A DNA stretch of 46,489 nt from Chara braunii (GCA_003427395.1 BFEA01000469.1:846757-893245), one strand, 5' to 3'. Shown: positions 20,283 through 30,243, numbered from the stretch's first letter. The notes: a model not told the origin generated them from the letters alone. A program made the numbers and translations.

Positions 20283-21267
20283 TGGTACGTGGGCGAACTG
20301 GGGGACGGGTGGGGCTGGAGGAGGAGGGGGATCGGCGCCGTCTCCGTCGCTCGGTACTTGAGGTGGTGGCTGAAGGGCCGCCATCTTCGTGCCTCGGCGG
20401 CTCGGGCTCCCGGGTCGGATCGCTACCGATGCGCAGGCTGGCTTCGCTAGCGGACTCCAGCTGGCGCTTTCCGGAGGCAATCTCTTCGCGCTTTCGTGCC
20501 ACTTCCGGATCTTCCGCCTCCGTTCCCGTACGCGTCGCTTCCTCCGGCGGGGCTTCCCTCTCGGACCCAGTTCCTTCTTCTTTCTCTTCCTCCTCACTCA
20601 GCTCGCCCTCGCTATGTTCACTATGGCTTCCCTCCTCCGATGTTTCCTCGTCGTTGTCTTCTTCTTCGTTGTCGTCGTCGTCGATCACCACTTCTTCTGC
20701 CCTCGGGTAGAAGGCGTAAGGGATGATCTCGTACGACTTCAGATACTCCTGCCGCGATGGTAGCGTATCCTCATCCCTAGGTTCCTCCAAGCACGAAGTC
20801 CACTGAAGGTACGGGTCCAAGGATCGCTCGAAAATGTACGGAGCAGGACTGTCGTCACTCTGAAAGTAGATGTCGGGCGAGAGATCGTCCGCCAATTGTA
20901 CGATCGGTGCGATGAGCTCCTGTGCAATCAACTGACGACGACCCGGTTGTACCGATCCAAAGAGGAATCCAATAAGATCTCCTTCCGCGTTAGTCCTCCA
21001 ACCCTGTATGATCAGCAGTTCCGGAGTCTCGATCCACGTGGGGTGCTCGATAGTGCCCGTCCACTTTATTTGTACTCGGGCCAGACAGAAAGACAAATCC
21101 TCAAAAGTTTCGCGCCACAGTCGCCAATGTCCGGGATGGATAAGAGGGGCCGAAAGAGGCTCGAATGAGAAGGAGAGAGAAGGGTGAAGATCGGATTGCC
21201 AGAAGGTGGGGAAGAAAGAGGGAAGACCAAAGATAGAGAGAGGAGCGAGAAGATTGGCGTGGTTCAT
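20233..21267 (-). CDS. Accessory ORF B, acidic/basic protein of unknown function
   Basis: Intact 344-codon ORF. Its ATG overlaps the TGA of ORF A in the tetranucleotide ATGA (21267-21264). Residues 1-190 look globular, with many Trp/Phe/Tyr and phrases such as PTWIETPELLIIQGWRTN and GRRQLIAQELIAPIVQLADD. Residues 191-238 are a strongly acidic Asp/Glu/Ser tract. Residues 239-300 are charged and Pro-rich, and the end carries a run of six Arg (307-312) followed by SPSSSS, which resembles a nuclear-localisation or RS-type tail. No known family was recognised. The start is supported by the stop-start overlap. Likely translated from the same mRNA as pol by reinitiation (inference). It could be a nucleocapsid-, chaperone- or envelope-position protein; there is no signal peptide or membrane anchor, so envelope is unlikely. 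Confidence 0.6.
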   Translation of the reverse strand: MNHANLLAPLSIFGLPSFFPTFWQSDLHPSLSFSFEPLSAPLIHPGHWRLWRETFEDLSFCLARVQIKWTGTIEHPTWIETPELLIIQGWRTNAEGDLIGFLFGSVQPGRRQLIAQELIAPIVQLADDLSPDIYFQSDDSPAPYIFERSLDPYLQWTSCLEEPRDEDTLPSRQEYLKSYEIIPYAFYPRAEEVVIDDDDNEEEDNDEETSEEGSHSEHSEGELSEEEEKEEGTGSEREAPPEEATRTGTEAEDPEVARKREEIASGKRQLESASEASLRIGSDPTREPEPPRHEDGGPSATTSSTERRRRRRSPSSSSPTRPPVRPRTNAGDRPSSSDAIPPAP

Positions 21268-21746
21268 TGGGGATGGGGGAAGGGGACGAGGGTTGGAATC
21301 ACAACTGGCTGCTCGCGCGATGCTCGGCGAATGCCGTCAAGGTCCGATGTAGAGATCGGAATGATATTATATCCTTCTCGAGCGAGGACGTGCTGCCACA
21401 GGTTGGAGACTTGCTCCGTCCACTCGCGCAGCGAGGCCAAGATCGCGGTATGCTTTTGCGGGTTGACCGAGCTGATGTCACCGGTGAATCCCGCCGCTGT
21501 GGTGACGTGGCTCGTCTTGGGACCCACTCGCCGATGAACTGCAGTAACCTCCGCGAACACTATCGCGTGAGGGCTTCCTTCTATCCGAAACGCAGCGGCG
21601 GCACAGATACCTTCGTCGCAGAAGAATCGCATCAAACGGCGGAGATCCGTATTGAGCCGAGGGTGACAAACTTGCCGAATTTCTGAGATGTAGTCACGTG
21701 GCTGCCGCAGCTGTAAGTCAAGAACCCGCTCCGTGATAAAACTCAT
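21264..21746 (-). CDS. Accessory ORF A, unknown function
   Basis: Intact 160-codon ORF. Its ATG (21746-21744) overlaps the pol stop TGA (21745-21743) as ATGA, and its own TGA overlaps the ORF B start in the same way. The protein starts MSFITERVLDLQLRQPRDYI and appears globular: a helical N-terminal part with RRLMRFFCDEGICAAAAFRI, a beta-like middle (HAIVFAEVTAVHRRVG), a helical ASLREWTEQVSNLWQHVL and a Pro-rich end. No catalytic motif or known domain is recognised. A longer upstream start in the same frame (to 21776) would need a non-ATG codon, so the overlapping ATG is preferred. It lies immediately after integrase, where most Ty3/gypsy elements have only the 3' LTR. Confidence 0.6.
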   Translation of the reverse strand: MSFITERVLDLQLRQPRDYISEIRQVCHPRLNTDLRRLMRFFCDEGICAAAAFRIEGSPHAIVFAEVTAVHRRVGPKTSHVTTAAGFTGDISSVNPQKHTAILASLREWTEQVSNLWQHVLAREGYNIIPISTSDLDGIRRASREQPVVIPTLVPFPHPQ

Positions 21747-23022
21747 GGCGAGGTTGGAGGGAAGGACGAGGGACAAGAGGGAGAAAGAGGAGAGAGGGTT
21801 AGATCGTCGTTGTTTTCCTCGCTTTCCGAAGGAGAAGAGGGAGGAAGGTCGGAAGGAGGAAGGAGACAGAGGTAGGAGGTATGCCGGACGATGGGGATGG
21901 AGCTATGACAGGCGCTAGCCTCAGGCGCGACGCGCACCGTGTTGGCGCCGTTGGATCCGAGTTCGACAATGCGAAAACAACCAGAGAACCTCGGAGCGAG
22001 TTTCCGGTCGCGTGCACGTTTACGTATCTGCACTAGGTCCCCCAATTTATATTGGTACTGGGGCCCGACATTCCCGTTCCGAGCCTCATAGTTGCGGACC
22101 TGTCTACCGTGGGCCAGTTCGGTCATCCTTTGCCTTTTCCGGGCAAGCTTCGAAACGGTCCGTTCCATTAAGTCGGCGTACCTCTTGGCCTTAGCTTTGA
22201 GGGCCGCACGCGTGTCTCTACCCCCTGCTTCGACAATTTCCGAGTTACCCCGGTAATCGACACAGGGGAGGCTATTAGTTCGAAGCTGAAAGGGGGTGAA
22301 CCCCGTAGACTCGTGAGGGGTGGCCCGGTGGATCCCGACGATCTGATATACGATTTCAGGCCAAGGACGCGTGTCGTGTGCCGCTAAGTTCCTGCGAAGG
22401 GCGGTTTTAATCATACGGTTGGCATTCTCAGCCAACCCGTTCGACTGAGACACGTGGGGTGTCGTATGTCGAAGCGTGATGCCCCTTCGCGCAAGTAGTT
22501 CTTCTACCTCACCTTTAAATTCAGATCGATTGTCAGTTAAAATTTCTTCCGTATCTAGATGGGTATAGAGGAACCGTTCGATGTACGTGGCTATTTCTGC
22601 GGCCTTTCGGGTCGTACAGGGATAGACTTCGATTATTTGGAAAAGTGGTCAATTAATACTAATAAAATAGAATATTCACAGCGGTTTGGGCCAGGTGGCA
22701 CGTCAATATCGGTCGTGTTCATACAGACTCACTGGAAAGGACGCTCTACTTCCGTTGGTACGATCGTGTTTGTTCCCCGTATGGGGGCGCGATCAGCGGC
22801 ACAGACCAGACAGTTAGCGACAATGTATTTGACATCATCTCGTTTATTGGACCAGAACCATCGGTTCTGGTCTAGAGTTGCCTCCGTGACTCGTATCGCA
22901 AAATGAGCGGCCTGTTCCTCGTGAGCATATCGGATCCAATCATATCTCTGGAATGGATGAGGAACCGTCAACCACGAACCCGATCTGTCAGTTTTACGCT
23001 TTTCCAAATGACCGTTGATCCA
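21743..23022 (-). pseudogene. Integrase (HHCC finger, catalytic core, C-terminal domain), frameshifted
   Basis: The zinc finger is at about 22730-22930 (HEEQAAH then CLVC). After a TGA near 22730 the core follows in the same frame (DIDVPPGPN...YSILLVLIDHFSK), then a frameshift near 22625 leads into TEEILTDNRSEFK and VSQSNGLAEN. The last gives the catalytic Glu at about 22427-22429, so D, D and E of the DDE triad are present; the usual TDNGxEF Gly is Arg here. The open C-terminal ORF (22453-21743) carries KLAPRFSGCFRIVE, a variant of the GPY/F module (Cys for Pro), and a Pro/Ser/acidic tail. No chromodomain was seen. It would insert the cDNA copy; broken here. It ends in ATGA with ORF A. Confidence 0.8.
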
Positions 23023-23532
23023 TCAATAATCCCGAGATCTCTCGGTTGCCCTACGTCTGTCGTGTTTGGTATGGTGACCCAATGATAACCCCGCTAATTT
23101 CGCCAATAAAATTTTATCTGTCCAGACCTCCGCTCGTCGGTATGTTTCGTCGTATTCAGGGCTGTCTATACGGGCGGCCTCGAATCGAACCTCCGTGGGG
23201 AGCTTGTTCGTTCTACATAGGGGGCACTTCCATTCCTTGCTATTCGTTCGATATCGTACACAGGCCCCGTGCGCACGATTGACACACGTGGCACATTCTA
23301 CCCAATCGACAAACCCAGTTTCGAAGGGATGACAGTCGACCCCATAAACCCGTGCAATGCACGTGCAAAAATAACAGAATTTATCGGGGAGGGTGGCAAA
23401 GAAAGTTGAGGAAGAAAGCGGGGCAGAATTAGTAGGAGAAGAAGGGGTTGTGAAGGTAGGCGGAGTAGTCATGATGACAGAGGGGAAGAGATGGGACTGA
23501 ATTGTGGAGAGGCAAATTAGTCCCCGTGTCAC
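23023..23532 (-). pseudogene. PHD-type zinc finger segment inside pol
   Basis: In the same frame as RNase H upstream (separated only by a TAA at 23533-23535) and the integrase finger downstream (separated by a TGA at 23023-23025), so it was part of the pol polyprotein. The spacing is C53-x2-C56-x23-C80-x2-C83-x4-H88-x2-C91-x11-C103-x2-C106, with a Trp two residues before C103 and WVEC around C80. That is the C4HC3 signature of a PHD finger (23215-23376). Family members bind histone H3 tails, so a role in targeting integration to chromatin is a reasonable inference. An internal ATG (23472) precedes a Thr/Ser/Pro-rich stretch, so separate translation is possible. A chance cysteine cluster or a RING-like finger is less likely, given the W-x-C-P-x-C ending. 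Confidence 0.65.
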
Positions 23533-24090
23533 TTACTGCTTCGACAAAATCTCCACTTGGCCATACCGAGGTCCAATCTTCTGCTCGGGTTCGTTCCACG
23601 GGATCACCTCCTCACTTTTCAGAACTTTCTCAGGCCTGTGTAACCGTGTCAATCCGTCCGCGTTTCGGTGTCTCTCGTGCTTCCGATGGCGGATGTCAAA
23701 GTCCATGCTCTGCAGCACCGTTGCCCATCGCCCAATCATGCCCGAGTAATCCTTCGATTTCTTCAGAGCCAACATAGGCTCATGATCAGTCACCAAGGTG
23801 AACTTTCGCCCATACAGGTAAGCACGAAAGTGACTGATTCCCCAGAGAGCCGCATAGCATTCTCCCGTCGGAGCGGCGTAGTTGCGCTTGCAGGCGGGTA
23901 CTGATTTGGATGCATACTCCACCACACTCTCGAGTCCGCTCGGTCCCACCTGGGCAAGGATCGTCGAAATCGCCTCTGGCTCCCAGTCAGTGATGAGAAC
24001 AAAAGGGTTTTCGAGGTCCGGTCTTATAAGGACCGGAGCCGAAATGAGAGCAACCTTAAGCTTGGGAAATGCTCGATCGCACTCGGGCGT
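23533..24090 (-). pseudogene. RNase H domain of pol
   Basis: Continues the RT frame after a TAG at 24091-24093. The first part reads PFVLITDWEPEAISTILAQ, with the catalytic Asp region usual for RT-linked RNase H. Then come CYAALWGISHFRAYLYG, FTLVTDHEPMLAL and FDIRHRKHERHRNADGLTRL, the standard order of Ty3/gypsy RNase H motifs including the NADGLTR ending (usually NADALSR). It would degrade the RNA strand of the RNA-DNA hybrid. An in-frame TAA ends it just before the PHD segment. Confidence 0.85.
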
Positions 24091-25606
24091 CTAGATCAAC
24101 GGCTGATCCTTGCGCAGGAGATTTGTGAGGGGTCCCGCTATTGCCGCGAAGCCCTTGATGAATCTTCGGTAATATGATGCTAGGCCCAGAAAGGCGCGAA
24201 TTTGCATGATAGTGGTTGGCACTGGCGCGTCCCTGATAGCTGCCACCTTCTGCGGCTCCGGTTGAAGTCCCTTGTTTGTCACCACGTGCCTTAGGAAAGA
24301 AGTGGTGATGGGGAAAAGCTGACACTTCTCAAGCGCCACCTTGAAACCTGCATCTCGTAACGCATGCATTGCCCATTCGATGTGTTGCACGTGTCCCTCA
24401 TAAGAACTCGAATACACTAGGATGTCATCCATGTACACAATCACGCAGTAGTTGATGATGCTCTGTGCCAAACGAGTCTTCCGTACGAAATTCTGAAAAG
24501 CCATGTTCATGGCCCGCTGAAAGTTGCAGGAGCATTGCAGATACCCATCGGACATCGAATCCATTGCCACGTGCCTTCGAAAGCACAAACGCTGTTTTCG
24601 GTCGATCTTCCTCTCAGACAAGAAGATGATGGAACCCATGACGAACATCAAACTTGCTGAAAAATCGAGCACTCCCAATCGCATCCAATAAGTCATCAAT
24701 CCGGGGGAGGGGATACACATCTTTAATCGTGATATCATTCAACTTTCGATAATCAATGCAAATGCGAATCCCCTCAACCTTCTTAGGTACGATCACTACA
24801 GGGAAGGACCATGGTCCTATAGCGGGTTCGATCCATCCATTAGCTTCGAACTCCTTAATCCGCTGAAAAGCGGCCGCTCGTTGAGCTGGCGAGTATCGAT
24901 AGGGAGCGGAGCTAATGGGCGGATGATCTCCCGTGAGAATGGCATGTTCAATTACATTAGTTAACCCGATGTCATTGTCATGCACGCTCAACACTTCTGC
25001 GTAACCATTCAATACACAGATTAGCGACTTCCGAAATTCCGCGGGAACAAGACTCGGGAGGGGGATCGTCGATTCCCCGGATATATTAAGGGGCATATTG
25101 ATCCAGTCAACCGGCCGTTCCCGCCGCTCATGGACACTAGAGAAAACGTAACTACTTATGCGAACAAAAAAAACAGTTGCTATCATCTGGGACTCAGCGG
25201 GGCTAATCATCTCTGTTTCTTTAGTTTCAATGTCAGTCTCTGAACCAACCGAAGTCGGTTTCACAGTTAGTCCTGTTAGATCCGTCATTTCTTGCATTAG
25301 ATTCGGCACAGCACTTACCGGTGCTTCCGCTTCTTCTTTAATCAAGGTGATGGTGACTCCTGTCGTTAGTAATGATCGGGGTGGGAAAACAAAAATGTCC
25401 AAATACTGTTTCGTTTGCTGATAACGCGGTCGTAAGGAAAGAGCTCCCTCATACAAGGTGCGAGGGGGTTCCAAATCATCAGCCAGATCAGAAACTTGTA
25501 ATATGGGTTCCCCGAGGAGGACAGAAGGACTGACCTGGTATGTTAGAGGCGTGAATGTACTGTCTTCGGAATCCACGTGGAAGCTTCGATCGATGTTGGG
25601 GCACAC
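24091..25606 (-). pseudogene. Reverse transcriptase domain of pol, frameshifted
   Basis: The first open segment (25606-24614) covers the pre-RT linker and fingers: APYRYSPAQRA, WSFPVVIVPKK, IRICIDYRKLND and YPLPRIDDLLDAIGSARFF followed by FDVRHGFHH. The frame then shifts in the overlap 24738-24614. The second segment carries FQRAMNMAFQNF, the catalytic YMDD (24424-24435) in VIVYMDDILVYSSS, and the thumb/connection AFLGLASYYRRFIKGFA. These are diagnostic of Ty3/gypsy RT. It ends at an in-frame TAG (24091-24093). The frameshift between fingers and palm makes this copy inactive. Confidence 0.9.
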
Positions 25607-26425
25607 TCAAAATTTTTTGGGGGTTTCATGTTCGAAAAGTTCAACCAGATGCTTCCATTCCTCTTTACTGGGCATCTCTTCGTATTCTCGTTCCCTGATT
25701 CCATCCCCGAGGTGCGAGGGAGAGCATTCCTCGGGATCAATGTATCGGATCATCCCTATTTGGAGCGAGTTAGGAACCCGCTTTATCGTTCGGGTAGAAA
25801 CCCGCAAGGGAACAGTCTGAGGCTTTCCCCAGTCTGTGTGAGCACCAATTGTTTCGAATCCAAATGCAGACGTGCGCCCACCGCCGTTGCCCAAGACAAT
25901 CCCAACAATACAGAGTAGGAACATACATCTATTACAAGTGCGTTAACAAGGACGTGTACTCGTCCCACTTTTACAGCTACGTTCTCGATAACGCCTACGA
26001 TGTTCATTACTTCCTCGTCGGCAGAGATATAGTTGTCTTTGCCTGATTGAGGAAGAATAAATCCAAGTCGTCCCGTCTTTTTAACAGTCTCTAATGATAT
26101 GGCCACAAGACCCTGTGTCGATTAGGGCATTAAACGGCTTACCCCAAACTTCACAGTCACATTCCGCGCTTTTCCATTGTACCGGTCGAGCTCGTACGAA
26201 GTGATCCTTTTCTGCTAAAGAGATCGCTGCTATCTGTGCGGCTTCGGTTTCAGGTTCTTTTATGTCTCGCTCGAGGGGTGCAACCTCCTCACCTTCTTCC
26301 TTCTTCTTCAACATTCGTTGTACGCGCTGATAGTTGAAGCGCTTTTGATTTTTCTGACAATGTTGTAACAATTTATCGTTCGTTGTTTTAGATATGGTGA
26401 GTAGATGTCCCACTGGGATGGGCAC
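25607..26425 (-). pseudogene. Retropepsin-like aspartic protease of pol, frameshifted
   Basis: The upstream frame (26425-26081) ends with KPFNALIDTGSCGHI, containing the catalytic DTG (26111-26119). A frameshift leads into 26106-25783, where VLLGLSWATAVGARLHLDS matches the second half of the protease fold (usually ILLGxxWL). A third frame (25924-25607) forms the linker to RT. It would process the Gag-Pol precursor; the two frameshifts disable it. Confidence 0.75.
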
Positions 26426-26770
26426 GCGAATGTCTAGTTGCTTGAGCGTTTTCAGTACATCAATATCCCCTGTCTGAAACTGTGGCCCAGGATTGGACTC
26501 ACGATCAACCCATTTGAGATCATCTTGGGCCGATCAGATTGCTCCGATCATTCCGACAAGATGAAGATACTCGAGGGGATCGACCACGTCAGCAGCGTTA
26601 GAGGAAGAGGCCCCTGATGTCGACGCCATTGTCGTCGAAGAGGAAGGCGGTTCTGGGGTGTATGCTACGACCTCTCCTCCCTGGTCCATGTCCATCAGAG
26701 CGGCCACTCGTCCTTGATTAAGGGCGACTGGGGCCGCAACAGGGGGAGGCTGATTACGTTTTGGCTGCGG
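26426..26770 (-). pseudogene. Gag-protease linker, degraded
   Basis: After the zinc knuckle the minus strand reads on as QPKRNQPPPVAAPVALNQGR and an acidic MDMDQGGEVVAYTPEPP segment, a usual low-complexity linker toward protease. An in-frame stop follows near 26535. No further domain. Confidence 0.5.
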
Positions 26771-27780
26771 ACAGTCTCGGGCGAAATGCCCGGGCTGTTT
26801 GCAGTTGAAACACTCGACTTTCCTGCTGGATTAGCTAGAAGGGGAAACTAAGGGGCGAATCCGGGAGCAGGTGGAGCAGGTAAGAGTGGAAACGATGCAG
26901 GGGTAGGTCGGGCCGGAGCCGGGTTAGCCTTATTAAGCCGGCTCATTATCTGCTTCATCCGTTCCATATGAGCCGCTTGCATTTGGATCAGGTTACTCAT
27001 CTATTCGGACTGGTTAGTAGTGGCCGTGTGGATCATCTGGGCAAGATGCAAATTGGTTATGGCTGGCGAGGGGGGTTCGGATGGGGTTCCGCTTCTAACG
27101 GCTGCGATTGGTTGATTCACCGGGGGAGAGGGGGAAGAAGCAGTCGGGATATCAGAGACGATTCCGCTGGGAAGGTCATGATCGGGGCGGGGATANAACC
27201 GTTCGACCGCCTGTAGCCAAGATCGCCTCTTGGCCGTTACATCCCGTATGGTATCTGTAATACCCTTGTCTCCCTGGCTGATATATTTTTTTGTATCAGC
27301 CAAGTCTAGCTCCAACGCTTTAGTGATGATAGCCGACAACTGGGTTGTTTTTGGTGGAACCTTTTTCTGCAGTTTCCCTTTCAAGGTCGGACTTCGAAGG
27401 TGATCAATAAACAAGTCTCGAGCGGAATTCTCGTCTCGCCCAGATTTATCCAATGTGGTTTGAAATCGATCAACGAAATCGGGTAACAGTTCCCCTGGTC
27501 CTTGGGGTCGATTTTTGAGCACGTACCAGGCGGCATCTTCACTAACCGTATCGAATCGAGCCAAGAATGCACGCTTAAAAGTCTTCCAATCTACCCATGT
27601 ATGCTTTCTGAACCAGTCGTGCGAGGTATTGCGGAGTAGCAATGTCAGAACACGGGGAAAATCGGTTGCGCTGTAGTTTTGAGCTTCGACAGCTTTCAGC
27701 CAAGCCTCGGGATGGGTATGGTTGGGGAAAAAGGGGAAGGGGGCAGAGATGCTAACGATCACCCTAGTACCGTTCACCAT
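26771..27780 (-). pseudogene. Gag (capsid and CCHC nucleocapsid), broken
   Basis: The ATG is at 27780 (MVNGTRVIVS). The open part runs to a TAG at 27001-27003. The capsid portion has the plant retrotransposon gag pattern: HPEAWLKAVEAQNY, WVDWKTFKRAFLARF and GELLPDFVDRFQTTLDKSG, then a helical C-terminal part. After the TAG come an ATG in the same frame, a Met/Gln-rich helix, a second TAG near 26858 and a frameshift, then the zinc knuckle CFNCKQPGHFARDC (26771-26812), a perfect CX2CX4HX4C. It would form the particle and bind RNA. One N at 27195. About 110 bp separate it from the PBS, and the frame is also open upstream of the ATG. Confidence 0.85.
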
Positions 27781-27903
27781 TGGTATTGCTGGCACAACCG
27801 CACTAGATTCAGACCTGGTTACGGGGCGATCTCGACGAGCTAGTTGAGGGTCTCTCCTACCTCTCGCCAGTTCGACTTGCTATCATCAGAACCGACACGT
27901 GTC

Positions 27904-27916
27904 GGCTCCGATACCA
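27904..27916 (-). other. Primer binding site (initiator tRNA-Met)
   Basis: The minus strand reads TGGTATCGGAGCC, complementary to the 3' end of plant initiator tRNA-Met (TGGTATCAGAGCC) except for one A-to-G. It lies directly inside the 5' LTR and upstream of gag, and so fixes the orientation of the element. A 14-bp palindrome CCGACACGTGTCGG (27892-27905) overlaps its inner edge. Confidence 0.85.
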
Positions 27917-28153
27917 ACCTCACGCGCTGTGCTGTCTTCCGTTCGGAGTGTTAGTCATGCGGAAAGAGGCCCAAAAAAACAGCAAGATGGGGTGTGCCAA
28001 GGATTTTTGGAAATTGAGTGTGGGGACACAGACGGGACTGAAATCCCCCGTGTTGGTCCGATGGAGCAAGTTGGTTAGCTTCACGCGTCGCGGAATGCGC
28101 GCGCAGATGTGGCGCGAAAACAGAAAGACCCAAATTCAATCCAAAAAATACTG

Positions 28154-28681
28154 TCAGGCTTCCCACCGGGCTACCGCCCGTCGTTTGGAGCAAAAAGGTT
28201 TTGGCACGCTTCGCGTGTCTCGTTTCCGTATCAAATCTCGTCGTCGCTCGCTGGTTAGTTCCGAATCCGACGTGGATGGTCTCAACCGCGTGGCTTTTTC
28301 TTTATGCTCGTCTTCACTCCGCGCACGGTAGTGGAAACCCCTGGACTCGTAGCGCTCAAAACGCTGACATTCGGTGCACAAAGTGCGCGACCAGTGGGGT
28401 TCTACTGCCGTCCACGGAATGACGATCAACTCGTTAAATGGCAACAATACCGAGTAAGGTGGGAAGTGCGTATCGATAATAACAAAACCCGCATCTACGA
28501 ATCCAGAACAACGATTTTCGGGAGTGAAGTAATAGTGTTCGTTGATTTGTGCAATGGCTTCTCGTACGTCCCACTCGCATACACGTGTCCTTTTCTCACT
28601 ATAAGGAAAAGGTCGCGTTGGGATGGAAGATACGGGAGGCTGGCGCCCAGTCGAAGGCTGCTTGTCAGTCCACATATCCAT
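28154..28681 (-). CDS. LTR-encoded leader ORF of unknown function
   Basis: 175-codon ORF with ATG at 28681, in the same orientation as gag-pol and lying between the start of the LTR and the PBS. It starts MDMWTDKQPSTGRQPP. The middle looks protein-like (VREAIAQINEHYYFTPENRC, GFVIIDTHFPPYS), then come WTAVEPHW and LCTECQRF, and a highly charged Arg/Glu/Ser C-terminal third. No family recognised. The 3' LTR copy has one nonsense change. The plus strand here is also open (28304-28795), so coding on either strand is unproven. Confidence 0.35.
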   Translation of the reverse strand: MDMWTDKQPSTGRQPPVSSIPTRPFPYSEKRTRVCEWDVREAIAQINEHYYFTPENRCSGFVDAGFVIIDTHFPPYSVLLPFNELIVIPWTAVEPHWSRTLCTECQRFERYESRGFHYRARSEDEHKEKATRLRPSTSDSELTSERRRDLIRKRDTRSVPKPFCSKRRAVARWEA

Positions 28682-29173
28682 CAATCACAAACATCCCGAG
28701 ACGTCATCAAAAACAGAAATCATTTGCGCAACCCTCAATCAACCCTTCTTGGCATGAGAGAGAGAGAGAGAGGGAGCAAACATAGATCAGCTTGATCACG
28801 CTTATGGCTACGGGCTCGATCAGCCCGACACAACGTTGGTCCCTGGGCGCCTTGTTTCTCAGGGCCGCCTCGTGACTCGGCTGCCGATGTCGTGCATCGT
28901 AAGGCAGATGGCATGCGCAGTGTAAACAGAGCTTCGGATCTAAACACTCTTGCATTCTCGAGTAAAATTCCGACGACAATCGTCTAATCAACAAAAGAGT
29001 CACTCATCCCCTACATGCATTCACTATGGAAGGTCCAAAAATGAGACGTGCACAGGAAAAGATGGATCGTATCACTTAGTCCACATGCATCCACCGTTCA
29101 CAAGACAAGAAAACGGGGTCCTTGCGTAGGAGGATTATGCAGGAAACTAATGGAAGAGTTCCGGAAGAAGTTC

Positions 29174-29174
29174 N
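29174..29174. other. Single-N assembly seam
   Basis: One N exactly at the duplication junction in the 5' LTR: TTC, N, GCTACCGCCC. Other single Ns (8033, 12377, 13398, 27195, 31387, 40488, 45079) lie mostly at or near microsatellites or homopolymers. Confidence 0.9.
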
Positions 29175-30240
29175 GCTACCGCCCGTCGTTTGGAGCAAAA
29201 AGGTTTTGGCACGCTTCGCGTGTCTCGTTTCCGTATCAAATCTCGTCGTCGCTCGCTGGTTAGTTCCGAGTCCGACGTGGATGGTCTCAGTCGCGTGGCT
29301 TTTTCTTTATGCTCGTCTTCACTCCGTGCACGGTAGTGGAAACCCCTGGACTCGTAGCGCTCAAAACGCTGACATTCGGTGCACAGAGTGCGCGGCCAGT
29401 GGGGTTCTACTGCCGTCCACGGAATGACGATCAACTCGTTAAATAGCAACAATATCGAGTAAGGTGGGAAGTGCGTATCGATAATAACAAAGCCCGCATC
29501 TACGAATCCAGAGCAACGATTTTCGGGACGGAAGTAATACTGTTCGTTGATTCGTGCAATGGCTTCTCGTACGTCCCACTCGCATACACGTGTCCTTTTC
29601 TCACTATAAGGAAAAGATCACGTTGGGATGAGAGATACGGGAGGCTGGCGCCCAGTCGAAGGATGCTTGTCAGTCCACATATCCATCAATCACAAACATC
29701 CCGAGACGTCATCAAAAACAGAAATCATTCGCGCAACCCTCAATCAATCCTTCTTGCCATGAGAGAGAGAGAGAGAGAGGGAGCAAACACAGATCAGCTT
29801 GATCACGCATATGGCTACGGGTTCGATCAGCCCGACACAACGTTGGTCCCTGGGCGCCTTGTTTCTCAGGGCCGCCTCGTGACTCGGTTGCTGATGTCGT
29901 GCATCATAAGGCAGATGGCATGCGCAGTGTAAACATAGCTACGGATCTAAACACTCTTGCATTCTCGAGTACAATTCCGACGACAATCGTCTAATCAACA
30001 AAAGAGTCACTCATCCCCTACACACTGTGGAAGGTGCAAAAATGAGACGTGCACAGGAAAAGATGGATCGCATCACTCAGTACACATGCATCCACCGTTC
30101 ACAAGACAAGAAAACGGGGTCCTTGCGTAGGAGGATTACGCAGGAAACTAATGGAAGAGTTCCGGAAGAAGTTCCTTCACACAAAATGCCGACTTATTTC
30201 CATTCAAGAGCGGGACAATCATTCAAACGCATCATCATTC

Positions 30241-30243
<3 letters not shown>

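Noticed and set aside
20282-20763. Plus-strand ORFs opposite ORF B (142 and 124 aa)
   Set aside because: Ser/Leu-rich complements of the acidic tract of ORF B.
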